This document shows positions 16,092 through 24,984 of a DNA stretch of 64,000 bases, one piece after another; positions within the stretch are counted from its first letter, which is position 1; the number at the start of each line of letters is the position of its first letter. Origin of the DNA: Streptomyces sp. WM6386 (GTDB lineage: Bacteria > Actinomycetota > Actinomycetes > Streptomycetales > Streptomycetaceae); contig NZ_JXTE01000009.1 in NCBI RefSeq assembly GCF_000972385.1, forward strand, positions 102,042 through 166,041, written 5' to 3'. A program made the translations under genes and the position numbers. Below the pieces are notes generated by a model. That model searched no databases, was not told the DNA's origin, and worked only from the letters and a program-made list of their open reading frames with translations.

Positions 16092-16889
16092 ATGGCACGC
16101 GTACGGTACGGCGCACGGACCGAGGCGGAGATCGCCGCCGCGCGCACCGCGAGCTCCAGGCTCCCGGACATCTGGTCCACGGGTGTGGTGGCGATCTGGG
16201 AGACCGACCCGGACGCGGTCGCGGCGGTCCTGCCACCACCCCTGAAACCCACGGGCCGGCCACTGGCCCGGGTCAACATCAGCAAGGTCGACCTGCCCGG
16301 ATATCCGCTCGGCGCGGGCTCGTTCGCGGTCGCCGCGGCCCATGACGGCGTCGAGGGCTGGTATCCCCTCGTCATGCCGATGACCCACGAACGGGCCCTC
16401 GTCGGCGGCCGCGAGGTCTTCGGTGAACCCAAGAAGCTCGGCGAGGTGGTCGTCGAGCGCGACGGTCTGATCGTCCGTGCGTTCCTCGCCCGCCATGGCA
16501 TCGCCTTCGTCGAGGTGCGCGGTGCGGTCGCCGGCGAGCTGCCGCTGCCGGAGCCGGTGCAGAAGACCGACTTCTACTTCAAGTTCCTGCCCGCCGTGGA
16601 CGGTTCGGGCTTCGACTCCGACCCGGTGCTCGTGCACTGTCTGCGCAACGAGAAGGTCCGCAGGCTGGAGCGGATCACCGGCGACGTCGTCCTGCGCGAG
16701 TCGATGTACGACCCGGTCGCCGACCTCCCGGTCCGCCGCCTCGTCGAGATCACCCTCGGCGAGAAGACCAGCGACCAGCGGGGAAAGGTCGTCGAAAGGG
16801 TCGACGCGCAGGCCCTGCTGCCGTACATCCATCAGCGTTACGACGACCCGGCCCAGGTCCTCGACGCGCCTCCCGAGGGGAGTGCCTGA
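16092..16889 (+). CDS. acetoacetate decarboxylase (ADC) family enzyme
   Basis: 265 aa, cytoplasmic. It has the ADC-fold signature region: MPMTHERALVGGREVFGEPKKLGEV around residue 100. The paired lysines correspond to the catalytic Schiff-base lysine and its neighbour in Clostridium ADC. Family members include true decarboxylases and aldolase-dehydratases that use the same lysine on other keto acids. The start is ATG at 16092; the longer frame runs back through the promoter. It is the first gene of a plus-strand operon with an SDR and two amidohydrolases. Confidence 0.88.
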   Translation: MARVRYGARTEAEIAAARTASSRLPDIWSTGVVAIWETDPDAVAAVLPPPLKPTGRPLARVNISKVDLPGYPLGAGSFAVAAAHDGVEGWYPLVMPMTHERALVGGREVFGEPKKLGEVVVERDGLIVRAFLARHGIAFVEVRGAVAGELPLPEPVQKTDFYFKFLPAVDGSGFDSDPVLVHCLRNEKVRRLERITGDVVLRESMYDPVADLPVRRLVEITLGEKTSDQRGKVVERVDAQALLPYIHQRYDDPAQVLDAPPEGSA

Positions 16890-16971
16890 TGCTGTGTCTT
16901 CCCGGGGGACGACCCCCGGACCCCCGGCCGAAAGCGGCGTTGGTTCGAGCGGTGTCGGGAGAGGAGCGGCC

Positions 16972-17856
16972 GTGAATCTGAGGGAAGGGCAGGTCGCCGT
17001 GGTCACCGGCGCGGCGAGCGGCATCGGCCTCGCGATGGTCCGGCGGTTCGCCGCCGAGGGGCTCAAGGTCGTTCTCGCGGACGTCGAGGAGGGCGCCCTG
17101 GAGAAGGCCGTGGCGGGGCTTCGCGCGGACGGTGCGGACGTGCACGCGCGTGTGGTGGACGTCGGTGAGCGTGAACAGGTCCTGGAGCTGGCGGACTTCG
17201 CCTATGAGACGTACGGGGCCGTCCATGTGCTGTGCAACAACGCCGGGGTCGGTTCGGGCGCCGAGGGGAGGATGTGGGAGCACGAGCCGAACGACTGGAA
17301 GTGGGCGTTCGCCGTCAACGTGTGGGGTGTCTTCCACGGTGTCCAGGCGTTCGTGCCCCACATGATCAAGTCGGGTCAACCCGGTCATGTGGTCAATACG
17401 TCCTCCGGTGACGGCGGTATCGCCCCGCTGCCCACCGCCTCCGTGTACGCCGTCACCAAGGCGGCCGTCGTGACGATGACCGAGTCCCTGTACGCCCACC
17501 TGAAGGCGGAGCACGCACGCGTGGGCGCCTCCGTCCTCTTCCCCGGCCCGCACATGCTCCGCACCGGCCTGTGGGAGTCGCACCGCAACCGGCCCGAGCG
17601 CTACGCCAAGGAACGGCCCCGCAGGACGCCGTACCGCAGCCTCGACCAGTGGGAGTCCGCGATGCAGGAGGCGGGCCGCGAGGTGCGGTTCACACCGGTC
17701 GAGGAGGTCGCCGAGGCGGTGGTCGACGGCATCCGCGCGGACCGCTTCTGGATGCTGCCGGCGAGCGAGCACAGTGACGCCCAGATCAGGGCCCGGGCGC
17801 AGTCGATGCTCGACCGCGCGGACCCGTCGTACCTAGAGAACTTCATCCTGGACTGA
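16972..17856 (+). CDS. SDR family NAD(P)-dependent oxidoreductase
   Basis: 294 aa. Classical SDR: cofactor motif TGAASGIGLA near the N-terminus, NNAGVG, and the catalytic Ser plus Tyr-x-x-x-Lys (NTSSGDGG... VYAVTKAAV). The C-terminal 60 residues (FTPVEEVAEAVVDGIRADRFWMLPASE) match large-substrate SDRs. GTG start at 16972 preceded by GAGAGGAG. It follows the ADC-like gene by 82 bp and precedes the first amidohydrolase by 9 bp. Probably oxidises or reduces a pathway intermediate. Confidence 0.92.
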   Translation: MNLREGQVAVVTGAASGIGLAMVRRFAAEGLKVVLADVEEGALEKAVAGLRADGADVHARVVDVGEREQVLELADFAYETYGAVHVLCNNAGVGSGAEGRMWEHEPNDWKWAFAVNVWGVFHGVQAFVPHMIKSGQPGHVVNTSSGDGGIAPLPTASVYAVTKAAVVTMTESLYAHLKAEHARVGASVLFPGPHMLRTGLWESHRNRPERYAKERPRRTPYRSLDQWESAMQEAGREVRFTPVEEVAEAVVDGIRADRFWMLPASEHSDAQIRARAQSMLDRADPSYLENFILD

Positions 17857-17865
17857 GGGGCTTCG

Positions 17866-19152
17866 ATGACCGACCAGGACGACCCGTACCTGATCATCTC
17901 CTCCGACTGCCACGCCGGACTGCCCACCGAGGAGTACCGGCCCTATCTGGACTCCCGTTTCCACCGGGAGTTCGACGACTTCCTCGCCGGGCGTGACCGG
18001 CGCCGCGAGGAGATGACCCGGCTCGGCATCCGCAACGAGGCGTTCGCGGACAAGTGGTTCCGGGACAACGAGGAGGGCCTGCGCGGGGGTTGGGAGACCG
18101 CGCGACGGCTGAAGGAGCTCGACGGCGACGGGGTGGCCGCCGAGGTCGTCTTCCCGGACGCCGACGCGGTCGACAGCCAGACCGCCGCGCCCTTCGGGGT
18201 GGGGCTCGGGCTCTCCGGCGATCACGACCCGGAGCTCGGCATGGCGGGCGCGCGGGCGCACAACCGCTGGCTGGCCGACTTCGTCTCCGAGCACCCCGAA
18301 CGGCACTGCGGGGTGGCCCTGTTGCCGGTCACGGCCCCGACCGAGCGGGTCGTCGCCGAGGTGTACCGGGCCAAGGAGTCCGGACTCGGCGCGCTGATGA
18401 TCCCGTCCATGTGGGTCGACAAGGAGCCCTACCACGACCACCGTTACGACCCGGTGTGGGCGGCGGCCGCCGAATGCGGGATGCCGGTGATGACCCACTC
18501 CGGCGCCGCCCCGCGTCACGAGTACGGCGACCACCTCGGGATCTTCGTCTCCGAGGTCACCTGGTGGCCCGCGCGGCCGCTGTGGTTCCTGCTCTGGTCG
18601 GGTGTCTTCGAACGCCACCCGGGGCTGAGGTTCGGTGTCGCCGAGTCGGGTTGCTGGTGGCTGCCGAACCTGCTGTGGTTCATGGACCGCCTCTACCTCG
18701 GCGCACACGGCGGCAAGAAGCTCTCGCCCTTCCAGGAGGTGAGGCGTCCGCCCCACGAGTACCTCGACCGGCAGGTCTTCATCTGCGCGACCAACACCAA
18801 ACGCCGCGAACTCGCCCAGCGCTACGAGATCGGCGTCGACAACATCCTCTGGGGCAGCGACTTCCCGCACCCCGAGGGCACCTGGCCCGACACGCGCGCG
18901 TGGCTCAAACGCACCTTCCACGACATCCCGGTCGCGGAGAGCCGCCGCATGCTGGGGCTGGCTGCGGCGGAGGTCTTCGGCTTCGACGTGGCGAAGCTGA
19001 CCCCGCTCGCCCGCCGTATCGGCCCCACCCCCGCCGAGCTCGGCCAGTCCGCCGACCAGACGGCCGTGGAGGCGTCCTGGGCGCGCTCGCGCGAGGTCGG
19101 CCGGCACTGGCTGACGGACCATGACTTCCCGGCCCTGGGGGTGACGCCATGA
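17866..19152 (+). CDS. amidohydrolase-2 family metal-dependent hydrolase/decarboxylase (first copy)
   Basis: 428 aa. It begins LIISSDCHAG, the position of the family's first metal-binding motif. Further metal and active-site motifs include MTHSGAAPRHEYGD, RFGVAESGCWWLPNLLW and a C-terminal WGSDFPHPEGTWPDT, where the Asp and His lie at the barrel's metal centre. Amidohydro_2 members (ACMSD type) decarboxylate or hydrolyse ring-cleavage products. It overlaps the next, paralogous gene by 4 bp (ATGA), which suggests that the two proteins may form a heteromer or act in sequence. Confidence 0.9.
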   Translation: MTDQDDPYLIISSDCHAGLPTEEYRPYLDSRFHREFDDFLAGRDRRREEMTRLGIRNEAFADKWFRDNEEGLRGGWETARRLKELDGDGVAAEVVFPDADAVDSQTAAPFGVGLGLSGDHDPELGMAGARAHNRWLADFVSEHPERHCGVALLPVTAPTERVVAEVYRAKESGLGALMIPSMWVDKEPYHDHRYDPVWAAAAECGMPVMTHSGAAPRHEYGDHLGIFVSEVTWWPARPLWFLLWSGVFERHPGLRFGVAESGCWWLPNLLWFMDRLYLGAHGGKKLSPFQEVRRPPHEYLDRQVFICATNTKRRELAQRYEIGVDNILWGSDFPHPEGTWPDTRAWLKRTFHDIPVAESRRMLGLAAAEVFGFDVAKLTPLARRIGPTPAELGQSADQTAVEASWARSREVGRHWLTDHDFPALGVTP

Positions 19153-20387
19153 GCTCCGTGGGTGAGGAGCGCTACACGGTGATCTCGGCCGACTGCCACG
19201 CGGGCGCCGACCTGCTGGACTACAGGCCCTATCTGGAGCGGCGCCACCACGACGAGTTCGACGCGTGGGCGGCGACGTACATCAATCCCTACGAGGACCT
19301 GCTCGCCGACACCGCCGACAAGAACTGGAACTCCGAGCGGCGGCTCGCGGAGCTGGAGGAGGACGGGATCGTCGCGGAGGTGGTGTTCCCCAACACCATC
19401 CCGCCGTTCTTCCCGTCCGGCTCGCTCATGGCGCCCGCACCGGACGCCGGGGAGTTCGAGCGGCGGTGGGCCGGTCTGCGCGCCCACAACCGCTGGCTGG
19501 CGGACTTCTGCGCGGCGGCACCGGGGCGGCGGGCGGGTGTCTTCCAGATCCTGCTCAACGACGTCGAGGAGGCGGTGAAGGAGATCCGTCGGTCCGTCGA
19601 AGCGGGCCTCAAGGGCGGCCTGCTGCTGCCGGGCACACCGCCGGGCAGCGGTCTCCCGGAGCTCTACTCGTCGACGTACGACCCCATCTGGGCCGTCTGC
19701 GCGGAACTCGGCGTACCCGTCAACCACCACGCGGGCTCGGCCTCCCCGCCGCTCGGCGACGAACCGGCGGCGCGCGCTGTCTTCATGGTCGAGACGACCT
19801 GGTTCTCGCACCGGGCGCTGTGGCACCTGGTGTTCGGCGGTGCCTTCCGCCGTCACCCGGAGCTGAGGCTCGTGCTCACCGAACAGGGGTCGGGGTGGAT
19901 CCCGGGTGTGCTGGAGATGCTGGACTACTACCACGGGCGCCTGGTCGCCGCCGCGACGAGGGCGTCCACGGCGGAGTCCAAGTTCGGCGCGGGCCTGGCC
20001 GCCCGCATGGGCAGCGCGCCCTCCGAGGTCTGGCGCGACAACTGCTTCGTCGGCGCCAGCTTCATGCGTCCGCACGAGGTCCCGCTGCGTGACCGGATCG
20101 GCATCGACAAGATCATGTGGGGGAGCGACTATCCGCACGACGAGGGGACGTATCCGTACTCGCGGGAAGGCCTGAGGTTCGCGTACGCGGGCGTGCCTCG
20201 CACGGAGGTCGCCGCGATGGTCGGCGGCAACGCCGCGCGCGTGTACGGCTTCGACCTCGACCTCCTCGACCCCATAGCGGCCAAGGTGGGCCCGACGGTC
20301 GAGGAGATCGCCGAGCCGCTCACCGAGCCACCGGCGGACGCGACGAGCCCGGTGTTCGCGAAGGGGGCGTCGGTACGGGTCTGGTGA
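19149..20387 (+). CDS. amidohydrolase-2 family protein (second, paralogous copy)
   Basis: 412 aa, clearly paralogous to the upstream gene: TVISADCHAGADLLDYRPYL, then VNHHAGSASPPLGD, RLVLTEQGSGWIPGVL and IMWGSDYPHDEGTYP. The metal site appears complete. ATG overlaps the upstream stop. It ends the operon; the next gene, 46 bp on, is an unrelated transporter. Two consecutive Amidohydro_2 enzymes with an SDR and an ADC-like enzyme under TetR control point to catabolism of a carboxylated or cyclic ketone-type substrate, but no substrate can be named. Confidence 0.9.
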   Translation: MSSVGEERYTVISADCHAGADLLDYRPYLERRHHDEFDAWAATYINPYEDLLADTADKNWNSERRLAELEEDGIVAEVVFPNTIPPFFPSGSLMAPAPDAGEFERRWAGLRAHNRWLADFCAAAPGRRAGVFQILLNDVEEAVKEIRRSVEAGLKGGLLLPGTPPGSGLPELYSSTYDPIWAVCAELGVPVNHHAGSASPPLGDEPAARAVFMVETTWFSHRALWHLVFGGAFRRHPELRLVLTEQGSGWIPGVLEMLDYYHGRLVAAATRASTAESKFGAGLAARMGSAPSEVWRDNCFVGASFMRPHEVPLRDRIGIDKIMWGSDYPHDEGTYPYSREGLRFAYAGVPRTEVAAMVGGNAARVYGFDLDLLDPIAAKVGPTVEEIAEPLTEPPADATSPVFAKGASVRVW

Positions 20388-20433
20388 GCGTCGGTGCGGA
20401 CCGGAGGGCATCCTGGGTGCGATCCTCCCGTCT

Positions 20434-21144
20434 GTGACCGAACCCACGCATGACGAGGCCCACGGCGGCGCGCTCGCCGAGCGGCTGAACTGGCTGCGGG
20501 CGGCCGTCCTGGGAGCCAACGACGGCATCGTGTCCACCGCGGGCCTCGTCGTCGGTGTCGCCGGCGCCACGGACGACCGCTCGGCCCTCCTGACGGCGGG
20601 CCTCGCGGGACTCCTCGCGGGGTCGATGTCGATGGCGGCCGGGGAGTACGTCTCCGTCTCCACCCAACGGGACTCGGAGAAGGCCGCCCTCGCCGTCGAG
20701 AAACGGGAACTGCGCGAGCAGCCCGAGGCCGAGCTGGACGAGCTCACCGGACTCCTCCAGGACCGGGGCCTGTCCCGGGACGTGGCCCGTGAGGCGGCCG
20801 CCCAGCTCACGGAACGGGATGCCCTGAGAGCCCACGCGCGCGTGGAGCTCGGCATCGACCCCGACCGGCTCACCAACCCCTGGCACGCCGCATGGGCGAG
20901 CTTCCTGTCCTTCACCGTCGGCGCCCTGCTCCCGCTGCTGGCCATCGTCCTGCCGCCCACCGACTGGCGTCTGACCGTCACGGTCGTCTCCTCCCTCGCC
21001 GCCCTCGTCCTCACCGGCTGGAGCAGCGCCCGCCTGGGCGCCGCCGACCCGGTCCGCGCGGCGCTGCGGAACGTGGCGGGCGGGGCGTTGGCGATGGGGG
21101 TGACGTACGCGGCGGGGACGTTGCTGGGGGCGGCCGGAGTCTGA
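20434..21144 (+). CDS. VIT1/CCC1 family predicted Fe/Mn transporter
   Basis: 236 aa with about five membrane segments. The N-terminal signature LNWLRAAVLGANDGIVSTAGLVVGVAGA and the SMAAGEYVSVSTQRDSE stretch are diagnostic of the VIT1/CCC1/nodulin-21 family. A charged helical segment between the second and third helices (EKRELREQPEAELDEL) corresponds to the cytoplasmic metal-binding domain of plant VIT1. Probable iron or manganese efflux across the membrane. GTG start. Same strand as the upstream operon but functionally separate. Confidence 0.9.
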   Translation: MTEPTHDEAHGGALAERLNWLRAAVLGANDGIVSTAGLVVGVAGATDDRSALLTAGLAGLLAGSMSMAAGEYVSVSTQRDSEKAALAVEKRELREQPEAELDELTGLLQDRGLSRDVAREAAAQLTERDALRAHARVELGIDPDRLTNPWHAAWASFLSFTVGALLPLLAIVLPPTDWRLTVTVVSSLAALVLTGWSSARLGAADPVRAALRNVAGGALAMGVTYAAGTLLGAAGV

Positions 21145-21194
21145 AACCGCCGGTGGTGGCTTTGGCGGAGATCGCCAACAAGTAAGCGCGTACT

Positions 21195-21220
21195 CGCTGT
21201 AATACTTGTCAGTAACAGCG
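21195..21220. promoter_or_regulatory. imperfect palindrome upstream of the hydroxylase gene
   Basis: Inverted arms CGCTGT-(AA)-TACT and AGTAACAGCG flank TGTC, with a two-base bulge in the left arm. The site sits 37 bp upstream of the sterol-desaturase-like start, in the only AT-rich patch of this 113-bp intergenic region. Size and symmetry suggest a repressor site, but no regulator gene is adjacent. Confidence 0.5.
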
Positions 21221-21257
21221 TCTAGCCGCGGCCGACCAGCGGTTCTACGGTCCCCTT

Positions 21258-22124
21258 ATGCCGAACCTGCCCGATGTCGTGCTGTGGTCGATACCCGCCT
21301 TCGTGCTGCTCACCGTGGTCGAGGTGATCAGCGTCCGGATCCACCCGGATGAGGATGCCGCCGGATACGAGACGAAGGACGCCGCGACCAGCGTCGGCAT
21401 GGGGCTGGGAAGCCTCGCCTTCGACTTCCTCTGGAAGATCCCGATCGTCGCGATCTACACGGCGATCCACGAACTCACGCCCCTCCGCGTCCCCGTGCTG
21501 TGGTGGACCGTCCCGCTGATGCTGCTGGCGCAGGACTTCTTCTACTACTGGTCGCACCGCGGCCACCACGTCATCCGCATCCTGTGGGCCTGTCACGTGG
21601 TCCATCACTCCAGCGAGAAGTTCAACCTCACCACCGCACTGCGCCAGCCGTGGACCACGCTCACGGTGTGGCCGTTCTACGTGCCCCTGATCGCCGCAGG
21701 TGTGCACCCCGCGGCCCTGGCCTTCTGCTCCTCGGCGAACCTCGTCTACCAGTTCTGGATCCACACGGAGCGCATCGACAAGATGCCCCGGTGGTTCGAG
21801 TTCGTGTTCAACACGCCCTCCCACCACCGGGTCCACCATGCCTCCCAGGGCGGCTATCTGGACCGCAACTTCGGCGGCATCCTCATCGTCTGGGACCGGC
21901 TCTTCGACTCGTTCGTCGCCGAGACCGAACGGCCTGTCTACGGGTTGACCAAGAACATCAACACGTTCAACCCGATCAAGGTCGCCACTCATGAGTACGT
22001 CTCGATCGTCAAGGACATCAAGGCGGCGCACAGTTGGCGCGAGCGCGCGGGACGGGTGTTCCGGGGGCCGGGGTGGAAGCCGGCGCAGGTGGCGGAACCG
22101 GCCGAGGAGACCGTGGCCGCGTGA
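21258..22124 (+). CDS. sterol desaturase / fatty acid hydroxylase superfamily protein
   Basis: 288 aa integral membrane di-iron enzyme. The eight-histidine signature is present: HRGHH (about residue 101), HVVHHSSEKFN and HRVHHASQ, with four hydrophobic segments around them. Family members hydroxylate or desaturate sterols, carotenoids or fatty chains; the substrate is not predictable here. It is followed by a lysoplasmalogenase gene with overlapping stop/start, so the pair may act on ether or other membrane lipids. Confidence 0.92.
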   Translation: MPNLPDVVLWSIPAFVLLTVVEVISVRIHPDEDAAGYETKDAATSVGMGLGSLAFDFLWKIPIVAIYTAIHELTPLRVPVLWWTVPLMLLAQDFFYYWSHRGHHVIRILWACHVVHHSSEKFNLTTALRQPWTTLTVWPFYVPLIAAGVHPAALAFCSSANLVYQFWIHTERIDKMPRWFEFVFNTPSHHRVHHASQGGYLDRNFGGILIVWDRLFDSFVAETERPVYGLTKNINTFNPIKVATHEYVSIVKDIKAAHSWRERAGRVFRGPGWKPAQVAEPAEETVAA

Positions 22125-22780
22125 GACGCCTGCTCGCAGCAGCCTTCGCCCTCGCGGCCGTAGTCGACCTCGTCTCCCTGGCCGCCGGCCGGGACGTCGG
22201 GCACACCGTCGCCAAGCCCCTCCTGATGCCGCTGCTCGCCGCATACGCGGCGTCCCGAGGCGCACCCCGGCTCCTGACCGCCGCCCTGCTGTGCGGCTGG
22301 GGCGGCGACACCCTGCTCCTCTTCGACGCCGAGCCCGCCTTCCTCGCAGGGATGGGCTGCTTCGCCGCCGGGCACCTCTGCTACCTCGCGCTCTTCCGGT
22401 CGTACGACACGGCACGCGCGCGCAGTGCCTTCCTCGCCCCCGCCTACGCCGTCGTCCTCGTCACCAGCGTCGCCCTGCTCTGGCCCGACCTCCCCGCCGA
22501 CCTGCGCGTCCCCGTCGCGGGGTACAGCCTGCTGCTCACCGCCATGGCGTACGCGGCCGCCACCCGGCTCGGACTCCTCGCCGGGCTCGGCGGCGCGCTC
22601 TTCGTGCTCTCCGACAGCCTCATCGCGACCGGCGTCGCGGAGTGGCCCCAGCCGCTCAGGCCGGATCTGTGGATCATGCTCACCTATATCGCCGCGCAGT
22701 CACTGCTGGTCACCGGCGCACTCGGCGAGCGACGGCCGCGGGAGTCGGCGTACGGTGAAGTGCGCTCGACCACCCCCTGA
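22121..22780 (+). CDS. lysoplasmalogenase (YhhN/TMEM86 family)
   Basis: 219 aa, about eight short hydrophobic helices. YhhN-family motifs GWGGDTLLLF and AGMGCFAAGHLCYLALF, then SDSLIA near the C-terminus, are present; the conserved Asp residues are the family's catalytic candidates. TMEM86B hydrolyses the vinyl-ether bond of lysoplasmalogens. GTG start overlapping the upstream stop (GTGA) shows coupling to the hydroxylase gene. The longer upstream frame is not used. Confidence 0.88.
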   Translation: MRRLLAAAFALAAVVDLVSLAAGRDVGHTVAKPLLMPLLAAYAASRGAPRLLTAALLCGWGGDTLLLFDAEPAFLAGMGCFAAGHLCYLALFRSYDTARARSAFLAPAYAVVLVTSVALLWPDLPADLRVPVAGYSLLLTAMAYAAATRLGLLAGLGGALFVLSDSLIATGVAEWPQPLRPDLWIMLTYIAAQSLLVTGALGERRPRESAYGEVRSTTP

Positions 22781-22816
22781 GCGCACGTACCACCACAGAC
22801 GAGAAGGATCCTCGCC

Positions 22817-23860
22817 ATGCGCGCCACCACCATCCACGCCCCCTTCGACATGCGCGTGGAGGACGTGCCCGACCCCGTGGTGCAGCTGCCCACCGACGCC
22901 GTGGTCCGCGTCCTGCGCTCCTGCATCTGCGGCAGCGACCTGTGGGCGTACCGCGGCACGGCCGGCCGGCAGCCGGGACAGCGGATCGGGCACGAGTTCC
23001 TCGGCGTCGTCGAGGAGACCGGCTCCGAGGTCGGCACCGTCCGCCGCGGCGATCTGGTGGTCGCGCCCTTCATGTGGTCCGACGGCGTCTGCGACTACTG
23101 CCGCGAGGGCCTGAACACCTCCTGCGAGCACGGCGGCTTCTGGGGGTCCGTCGGCTACGACGGCGGCCAGGGCGAGGCCGTGCGCGTGCCCTTCGCCGAC
23201 GGCACCCTCGTCCAGCTGCCCAAGGACGCGGCCTCCGACGACCGGCTGCTGACCGCCCTGCTGAGCCTGTCCGACGTCATGGGCACCGGCCACCACGCCG
23301 CCCTCGGCGCCGGAGCCCGCGCGGGTGCCACGGTCGCCGTCGTCGGCGACGGGGCCGTCGGCCTGTGCGCGGTGCTCGCCGCCAAGAGGCTGGGCGCCGA
23401 ACGGATCATCGCGCTCGGCCGCCACCGGGCCCGTACCGACATCGCCCGCCGTTTCGGCGCCACCGACGTGGTCGCCGAGCGGGGGGACGCGGCGGTCGAG
23501 GCCGTCCGTGAACTCACCCGCGGCCAGGGCGCGCACGCCGTCGTCGAGGCCGTCGGTACCGAGCAGTCCATGCGCACCGCGGTCGACATCACCCGCGACG
23601 GCGGCACCGTCGGCTGGGTGGGCGTGCCGCACGGCAGCGGCACCGGGATCGACCTCGGCGTCATGTTCGACCGGAACATCGCGCTGCGCGGCGGTGTCGC
23701 CCCGGTCCGCGCGTACATCCCGGAGCTGCTGTCCGACGTCCTGGACGGCACCATCGACCCGTCGCCCGTCTTCGACCTCACCCTCGGCCTGGAGGACGTC
23801 CCGGCCGGCTACAAGGCGATGGACGAGCGGACGGCCCTCAAGGTGCTCATCGCCAACTGA
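22817..23860 (+). CDS. zinc-dependent alcohol dehydrogenase family protein
   Basis: 347 aa, MDR superfamily. Catalytic zinc ligands: Cys in CICGSDLW and GHEFLGVVEE. A structural-zinc-like loop contains CDYCREGLNTSC. Rossmann motif VVGDGAVGLCAVLAAKRLGAE. Similar to Streptomyces zinc-containing dehydrogenases of unknown substrate. ATG with a good AAGGA site; 36 bp after the lysoplasmalogenase gene. Probably oxidises an alcohol with NAD(P). Confidence 0.92.
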   Translation: MRATTIHAPFDMRVEDVPDPVVQLPTDAVVRVLRSCICGSDLWAYRGTAGRQPGQRIGHEFLGVVEETGSEVGTVRRGDLVVAPFMWSDGVCDYCREGLNTSCEHGGFWGSVGYDGGQGEAVRVPFADGTLVQLPKDAASDDRLLTALLSLSDVMGTGHHAALGAGARAGATVAVVGDGAVGLCAVLAAKRLGAERIIALGRHRARTDIARRFGATDVVAERGDAAVEAVRELTRGQGAHAVVEAVGTEQSMRTAVDITRDGGTVGWVGVPHGSGTGIDLGVMFDRNIALRGGVAPVRAYIPELLSDVLDGTIDPSPVFDLTLGLEDVPAGYKAMDERTALKVLIAN

Positions 23861-23876
23861 CCCTCCCCAGGGCGGC

Positions 23877-24884
23877 TCACCAGCGGATCGGCACCGGCAT
23901 CGCCGTCAGCAGCCCCGACACCACGACCACCACGCCCAGCGCGACGACCTCCGCCCGCGCGGGCGAGCAGGCGGTCAGCGGGTCGGGCGCCCGGCGCAGC
24001 CGGAACCGCGCCCACAGGGCGAGCGCGGCGACCACGATCACCAGCAGCACCTTGGCGAGCAGCACCCGCCCGTACGCGGTCGCCGTCAGCTGGTGCAGGA
24101 TCGTGGCCGGCGGCATCCGGCGCAGCGTGCTGCACACCCCGGTCGCGGTGATCGCGGCGAGCAGGACGACGGCCACGCGCGCGTAGAGGCCCAGCAGAGC
24201 CGCGCCCGCTTCCGTCGGCCCCCACCGGCGCAGCGTCCGCAGCGTGTACAGCAGTCCGCCCACCCACAGCGCCGCACAGGTCAGATGGACCAGCGTCAGC
24301 CCCGACCCGACCAACGGGCTCTGCTCGGTCGTGGGATGCGCGCGCAGAGCTTCTGCCACGACGACCGCGGCCAGCGGCCAGACCTGGGTGGCGGGGCGGG
24401 CCGAACGCGAGCACAGGCCCGCCACGAGGAACGCGTTGACCTCGAGGAGCGCGAGCTTGCCGTCCCGGGACTCGTACAGGCCGCCGACGTCGATCTCGGC
24501 GAGGCTGTGCGGCACGAGGTTGCCGGTCGCCACCACCGAGGCGAGCCCCAGCGCGGCGACGAAACCGGCGGCGGTCGCGTACGGGGCCCAGCTGCCCGGC
24601 GCGGCCGGGGGAGCGCCGGGCACGGCACGGGCCAGCCGGCTCACGAAGAGCTCGCCCACCGGGACGCACAGCGCCGCGAACAGCACCGCCCGCAGCAGCG
24701 CGATGCCGCCGACGCCGGGCGCCGCGGCCTCTCCGGTGCCGTGCAGCGCGGCGGACGGGCCGAGCAGCGGGATCAGCGCGCCGAGCGTCACCAGCACGAG
24801 AACAGCGACGGCCTTGCCGGTACCGGAGCGCGGCGAGGGCCCGGTCGCGTCGGAGGCCCCGGCCGTGGGTCTTGTCAAGGTCAC
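23877..24884 (-). CDS. CopD family copper resistance membrane protein
   Basis: About 335 aa, eight or nine membrane helices. The second half carries the CopD/PcoD signature with LVHLTCAALWVGGLLYTLRTLRRWG and a following RVAVVLLAAITATGVCSTL. CopD proteins import copper or are found with CopC; no CopC is adjacent here. Start chosen at GTG 24884 because upstream residues in the longer frame are not protein-like. Convergent with the ADH gene, with 16 bp between stops. Confidence 0.85.
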   Translation of the reverse strand: MTLTRPTAGASDATGPSPRSGTGKAVAVLVLVTLGALIPLLGPSAALHGTGEAAAPGVGGIALLRAVLFAALCVPVGELFVSRLARAVPGAPPAAPGSWAPYATAAGFVAALGLASVVATGNLVPHSLAEIDVGGLYESRDGKLALLEVNAFLVAGLCSRSARPATQVWPLAAVVVAEALRAHPTTEQSPLVGSGLTLVHLTCAALWVGGLLYTLRTLRRWGPTEAGAALLGLYARVAVVLLAAITATGVCSTLRRMPPATILHQLTATAYGRVLLAKVLLVIVVAALALWARFRLRRAPDPLTACSPARAEVVALGVVVVVSGLLTAMPVPIRW

Positions 24885-24984
24885 CTCATGATCTTCACCA
24901 GCTGTCGCAGAACCGGGCAAGTCCAGGAAAACAACTGGCGGTACGGCATTCCGCCCAGGAGTACGTTTTCCGGCCGACCGCCGC

